This document shows, one piece after another, positions 5,806 through 9,153 of a stretch of 9,153 nucleotides of DNA (position 1 is the first letter of the stretch; each line of letters begins with the position of its first letter). A model generated the notes under the pieces. That model made no database searches and was not told the origin of the DNA. It saw nothing but the letters and a program-made list of their open reading frames with translations. Position numbers and translations under genes: made by a program. This stretch comes from JBOHPP01 sp050731755 (GTDB lineage Bacteria > Methylomirabilota > Methylomirabilia > Rokubacteriales > CSP1-6), in NCBI GenBank assembly GCA_050731755.1, contig JBOHPP010000208.1, forward strand, positions 1-9,153. Direction: 5' to 3'.

Positions 5806-7947
5806 ATGACTCACAGCGTTCAACTGGACATCAATGGCCACCGGCTCTCCATCGAGACCGGCAAGGTGGCCAAGCAAGCCGAGGGCGCCGTCATCATGCG
5901 CCAGGGCGGCACGATGGTGCTGGCCACCTGCGTCGCCGCGCGCACCCCGAACGAGGCCCGGGACTTCTTCCCGCTCACGGTCGAGTATCGCGAGCGCGCC
6001 TACGCCGGGGGCCGCATCCCCGGCGGCTACTTCAAACGCGAAGGCCGGCCCGCCGAGCACGAGATCCTCACCTCGCGGCTCATCGACCGGCCCATCCGGC
6101 CCTTGTTCCCCAAGGGCTTTCGCAATGAAGTCCAGGTCATCTGTCTGGCCATCTCCGCTGATGGTGAGAACGAGCCCGACGTGCTGGCCATCAACGGGGC
6201 CTCGGCGGCGCTCGGCCTCAGCGGCATCCCGTTCGAGGGGCCGGTGGGCGCGGTGCGGGTGGGGAGGGTGGACGGCTCGTTCGTGGCCAACCCGACTATC
6301 GCCCAGCAGGCGGCGTCGACCCTGGACATTGTCATCGCCGGCACCGAGAGCGCCGTCCTCATGGTCGAGGCGGGAGCCAAAGAGGTCGCCGAGGAGACGA
6401 TGCTGGAGGCGATCGCCTTCGGCCACGCCGAGTGCAAGCGGCTGGCCCGGATACAGCAGGAGCTGATGCAGCGGGCGGCGAAGCCGCGCTGGCCATTCGA
6501 TCCCGACGCCGAGCGCGACCGGGAGCTGGAGGCCCGTGTTCGGCAACTGGCCGGTCAGCGCCTGACGGCCGCGCTGGGCATCACCGAGAAACAGGCTCGC
6601 GCCGACGCAGTCGGCTCGGCGTTCGAGGAGGTGTGGCAGGCCCTGGGCGTCGACGAGAGCCGGAAGGCGGCGGTCAAGGATGCGTTCGAGGCCCTGGAGG
6701 CCGCCGAGGTCCGTCGGATGATCGTCGAGCGGGGAGTCCGCGTCGACGGCCGAAAGGTGAGCGAGATCCGCCCCATCACCATCGACCTGGCCTATCTCCC
6801 ACGGGCCCACGGCTCGGCCATCTTCACCCGAGGCGAGACGCAAGCCCTCGTGTCGGCCACCCTGGGAACCAAGAACGACGAGCAGAAGATCGAGCTGCTG
6901 GAAGGCGAGACCTATCGGCGCTTCATGCTGCACTACAACTTCCCGTCCTTCTCGGTGGGGGAAGTGCGGCGATTCGGCTCGCCGGGCCGCCGGGAGATCG
7001 GCCACGGCGCGCTGGCCGAGCGCGCGGTGTCGGCCGTGCTGCCCGCCAAGGAACAGTTTCCGTACACGATCAGGATCGTCTCCGACATTCTCGAGAGCAA
7101 CGGGTCGACGTCCATGGCCACCGTGTGCGGCGCCTCGCTGGCCCTCATGGATGCCGGGGTGCCGATCCGGTCCCACGTCGCCGGCATCGCCATGGGCCTC
7201 GTCAAGGAGGGGGACCGGTTTGGGATCCTCACCGACATCATGGGCACCGAGGACCACTACGGCGACATGGATTTCAAGGTGGCCGGGACCGAAAAGGGCG
7301 TCACCGCGCTCCAGATGGACATCAAGATCACCGGGGTGTCGATCGAGATCATGCGCGCGGCCCTGAGCCAGGCCCGGGAGGCGCGGCTCAGCGTACTGGC
7401 CAAGATGCGGGAGGCGGTCGAGCGGCCTCGGCCGGAGCTCTCCCCGTACGCCCCGCGCTTCGTCACCATCAAGATCCGCCCGGAGAAGATCCGGGAAATC
7501 ATCGGCCCCGGCGGCAAGGTCGTGCGCGGCATCCAGGAGCAGACAGGGACCAAGATCGACATCGAGGACGACGGCCGGGTGACGGTCTTCTCGTCCGACG
7601 CCGCCTCGGTGCAGAAGGCCGTCGGCATCATCCAGGACATCTGCCGGGAGGTGGAGCTCGACCGGATCTATGTGGGGAAGGTGAAGAAGATCGTCGAGTT
7701 CGGCGCCTTCGTGGAGGTCATTCCCAACACCGAAGGCCTGCTCCACATCTCGCAGATCGCCGAGACGCGCATCCGGTCCGTCCAGGACGTCCTCACCGAG
7801 GGCGACGAGGTGGCCGTCAAGGTCATCGAGATCGACGGCAACGGCAAGATGCGGCTCAGCCGGAAGATCGCGTTGCGCGAGCAGCCGGCCCTGGCTGGTC
7901 AGGAGAAGCTCAAGAACCCGAACGCGGCGAACCCACCCCGTGAGTGA
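5806..7947 (+). CDS. pnp: polyribonucleotide nucleotidyltransferase (PNPase)
   Basis: PNPase is a trimeric 3'-to-5' exoribonuclease that uses phosphate to release nucleoside diphosphates and can also add tails. The 713-residue length is typical. The first RNase PH domain covers about 10-140, with KREGRP (77-82) and LIDRPIRPLFPKGFRNEVQV (92-111). A helical domain spans about 240-310. The catalytic RNase PH domain (about 315-530) carries FTRGETQ (340-346), NGSTSMATVCG (432-442) and GTEDHYGDMDFK (480-491), where D483, D489 and K491 match the E. coli active-site D486, D492 and K494. The KH domain (about 553-610) has its GxxG loop as GPGG (567-570). The S1 domain (about 620-688) includes GKVKKIVEFGAFVEV (624-638). 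ATG 5806 gives the family N-terminus; GAGGA (5790-5794) or the nearer AGG (5796-5798) can serve as ribosome site. The last 8 bp overlap the M16 gene. Leader hairpins suggest post-transcriptional control. Confidence 0.98.
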   Translation: MTHSVQLDINGHRLSIETGKVAKQAEGAVIMRQGGTMVLATCVAARTPNEARDFFPLTVEYRERAYAGGRIPGGYFKREGRPAEHEILTSRLIDRPIRPLFPKGFRNEVQVICLAISADGENEPDVLAINGASAALGLSGIPFEGPVGAVRVGRVDGSFVANPTIAQQAASTLDIVIAGTESAVLMVEAGAKEVAEETMLEAIAFGHAECKRLARIQQELMQRAAKPRWPFDPDAERDRELEARVRQLAGQRLTAALGITEKQARADAVGSAFEEVWQALGVDESRKAAVKDAFEALEAAEVRRMIVERGVRVDGRKVSEIRPITIDLAYLPRAHGSAIFTRGETQALVSATLGTKNDEQKIELLEGETYRRFMLHYNFPSFSVGEVRRFGSPGRREIGHGALAERAVSAVLPAKEQFPYTIRIVSDILESNGSTSMATVCGASLALMDAGVPIRSHVAGIAMGLVKEGDRFGILTDIMGTEDHYGDMDFKVAGTEKGVTALQMDIKITGVSIEIMRAALSQAREARLSVLAKMREAVERPRPELSPYAPRFVTIKIRPEKIREIIGPGGKVVRGIQEQTGTKIDIEDDGRVTVFSSDAASVQKAVGIIQDICREVELDRIYVGKVKKIVEFGAFVEVIPNTEGLLHISQIAETRIRSVQDVLTEGDEVAVKVIEIDGNGKMRLSRKIALREQPALAGQEKLKNPNAANPPRE

Positions 7948-9153
7948 CGAGTACCGGAAGAGCGTTCTCGCCAACGGTATCCGCGTCGTCACCGAGCGGA
8001 TGGCCCACGTCCGGTCGGTCGCCGTCGGGGTGTGGGTGGAGACGGGCTCCCGGCACGAGGCCGACGACCGGTCGGGGGTCTCCCACCTCATCGAACACCT
8101 GGTGTTCAAGGGGACGGCCACCCGGACCGCCGAGGACATCGCCCGCACCATGGACTCCGTGGGCGGCCAGATGGACGCCTTCACCACCAAGGAGCACACG
8201 TGCTTTTTCGTGCAGGTGCTCGACGAGCATCTGCCCTTGGCCGTCGAGCTCCTCACCGACATCCTGCTGCACCCGCTCTTCGACGCCGAGGAGCTGGAGC
8301 GCGAGAAGTCCGTCGTGCTGCAGGAGATCAAGATGGTGGAGGACACGCCGGACGACCTGATCCACGACCTCTTCGCCGCCCACGTGTGGGCTGGCCACCC
8401 GCTGGGCCGCCCGATCCTGGGACCGCGGGAGGCCATCGTCGGGTACCAGCGCCAGATCGTCCACGACCATTTCCTCGAGAACTACGTGGCTCCAAGGATC
8501 ATCATCGCCGTCGCCGGCAACGTCACCCATGAGCAGGCGGTGACGCTCTTCGAGGCAGGCTTCAACCGGTCCGCGCGGCCTCCCGCCGACCGTCCGAACC
8601 CGGCGCCGGTCATCCACCCGGGCGTGAACATCGTCCACAAGGCCCTGGAGCAGGTGCACCTGGTGATGGGCTTTCCGGGGCTGAGTCACGCCGCCCCCGA
8701 ACGCTACGCCCTCTACCTCCTCAACGACGTGATCGGCGGCAGCATGTCGTCGCGGCTGTTCCAGGAGGTCCGCGAGCGCCAGGGGCTGGTCTACTCGATC
8801 CACTCAGGCGTCCAGCCCTTCCGGGACACGGGCGTCCTTTATATCTACGCCGCCAGTGATGCGCCGAACTTCTCGAAGGTGCTCAAGTCGACCCTCAAGG
8901 AGATCCGCAGCCTCAAGAAGCACGGAGTGACCGGGGACGAGCTCAAGCGGGCCAAGGACCACCTCAAGGGCAGCCTCATGCTCTCCCTGGAGTCCACCTC
9001 CAGCCGCATGAACCGGCTGGCCAAGCACGAGATGCACTTCGGCTCGTTCCTGACGACGGACGCCCTGCTGGGCGCCATCGACGGCGTCCGCCACGAGGAG
9101 GTTCAGGCGCTCATCAGCATGCTGCTGGACGAGGATCGGCTGGCGTTGACGAC
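7940..9153 (+). CDS. M16 family zinc metallopeptidase (pitrilysin/MPP-like), 3'-truncated by the window
   Basis: The frame stays open to the last base, giving 404 complete residues of a family usually about 410-430 long, so only the C-terminus is missing. The N-terminal domain has the inverted zinc motif HxxEH as HLIEH (49-53), followed by FKGT (56-59). The third zinc ligand is E129 in VVLQEIKMVEDTPDD (125-139), 75 residues after the motif as expected. GNV (193-195) ends the first domain. The second domain has GGSMSSRLFQEVRERQGLVY (266-285), with the conserved Arg and Tyr of M16 subunits. It is therefore a catalytic single-chain M16B-type subunit resembling Bacillus YmxG/MlpA. No signal peptide is present, so it should act in the cytoplasm on short peptides or unfolded segments; the substrate is unknown. 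The GTG start (GTG AGT GAC) overlaps the pnp stop by 8 bp with no good Shine-Dalgarno, suggesting translational coupling. Location directly after pnp is common for this family. Confidence 0.93.
   Translation, partial: MSDEYRKSVLANGIRVVTERMAHVRSVAVGVWVETGSRHEADDRSGVSHLIEHLVFKGTATRTAEDIARTMDSVGGQMDAFTTKEHTCFFVQVLDEHLPLAVELLTDILLHPLFDAEELEREKSVVLQEIKMVEDTPDDLIHDLFAAHVWAGHPLGRPILGPREAIVGYQRQIVHDHFLENYVAPRIIIAVAGNVTHEQAVTLFEAGFNRSARPPADRPNPAPVIHPGVNIVHKALEQVHLVMGFPGLSHAAPERYALYLLNDVIGGSMSSRLFQEVRERQGLVYSIHSGVQPFRDTGVLYIYAASDAPNFSKVLKSTLKEIRSLKKHGVTGDELKRAKDHLKGSLMLSLESTSSRMNRLAKHEMHFGSFLTTDALLGAIDGVRHEEVQALISMLLDEDRLALT

Noticed and set aside
6432..7943. Plus-strand 503-codon open frame in a second frame inside pnp
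   Set aside because: It is Arg/Gly/Pro/Ala-rich and lies entirely within the conserved PNPase catalytic, KH and S1 domains. It is an out-of-frame shadow.
5758..8436. Minus-strand open frame of 892 codons opposite pnp and the peptidase start
   Set aside because: It is opposite clearly functional PNPase and M16 codons. Its product is rich in Asp, Gly, His, Leu and Arg without any recognisable domain, as expected from reading high-GC3 codons backwards.
1..9153. A novel defence, mobile or biosynthetic system
   Set aside because: Every coding stretch is accounted for by conserved housekeeping families in a known gene order. There are no repeat arrays, integrases, transposases or unexplained large gaps; the longest non-coding stretch is 163 bp.

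Overview
The window is a compact, all-plus-strand, high-GC housekeeping block. Its gene order is infB, a DUF503 (YlxP-type) gene, rbfA, an nrnA-like DHH phosphoesterase gene, truB, ribF, rpsO, pnp and an M16 zinc peptidase gene. This is the distal half of the widely conserved nusA-infB translation and RNA-processing cluster. Two genes are incomplete: infB probably continues upstream of base 1, and the M16 peptidase runs off the 3' end. I see no mobile element, CRISPR array, tRNA, rRNA or phage gene, and no sign of transfer.

Organism: a bacterium with very high G+C and strong G/C bias at third codon positions. Having DUF503 between infB and rbfA, a DHH phosphoesterase between rbfA and truB, and an M16 peptidase directly after pnp is typical of Firmicutes, deltaproteobacterial groups and several candidate phyla. 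With this GC level, a Methylomirabilota/Rokubacteria-like or deltaproteobacterial-like lineage is a reasonable guess, but the window holds no decisive marker.

Layout: bases 1-5244 carry six genes with almost no spacing (12 bp, 1-bp overlap, 10 bp, 1-bp overlap, 38-bp overlap), so they are very likely co-transcribed and partly translationally coupled. A 128-bp gap (5245-5372) before rpsO holds a good candidate sigma70 promoter with an extended -10, and a leader that can fold over the strong rpsO ribosome binding site. A 163-bp gap (5643-5805) between rpsO and pnp holds two GC-rich hairpins with no U-tract. These are better explained as a processing or autoregulatory leader for pnp than as a terminator. 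pnp then overlaps the GTG start of the M16 peptidase gene by 8 bp.

How the genes work together: IF2, RbfA, TruB and S15 serve translation initiation, 30S maturation, tRNA modification and 30S assembly. PNPase degrades RNA from the 3' end, and the NrnA-like enzyme is positioned to finish the resulting short oligonucleotides. RibF supplies FMN and FAD. DUF503 is a conserved protein of unknown role embedded in this ribosome-biogenesis context. I found no credible previously undescribed multi-gene system. The points worth a second look are the two non-coding leaders, the DUF503 gene, the truB-ribF overlap, and substitutions in IF2 and RibF signature motifs.
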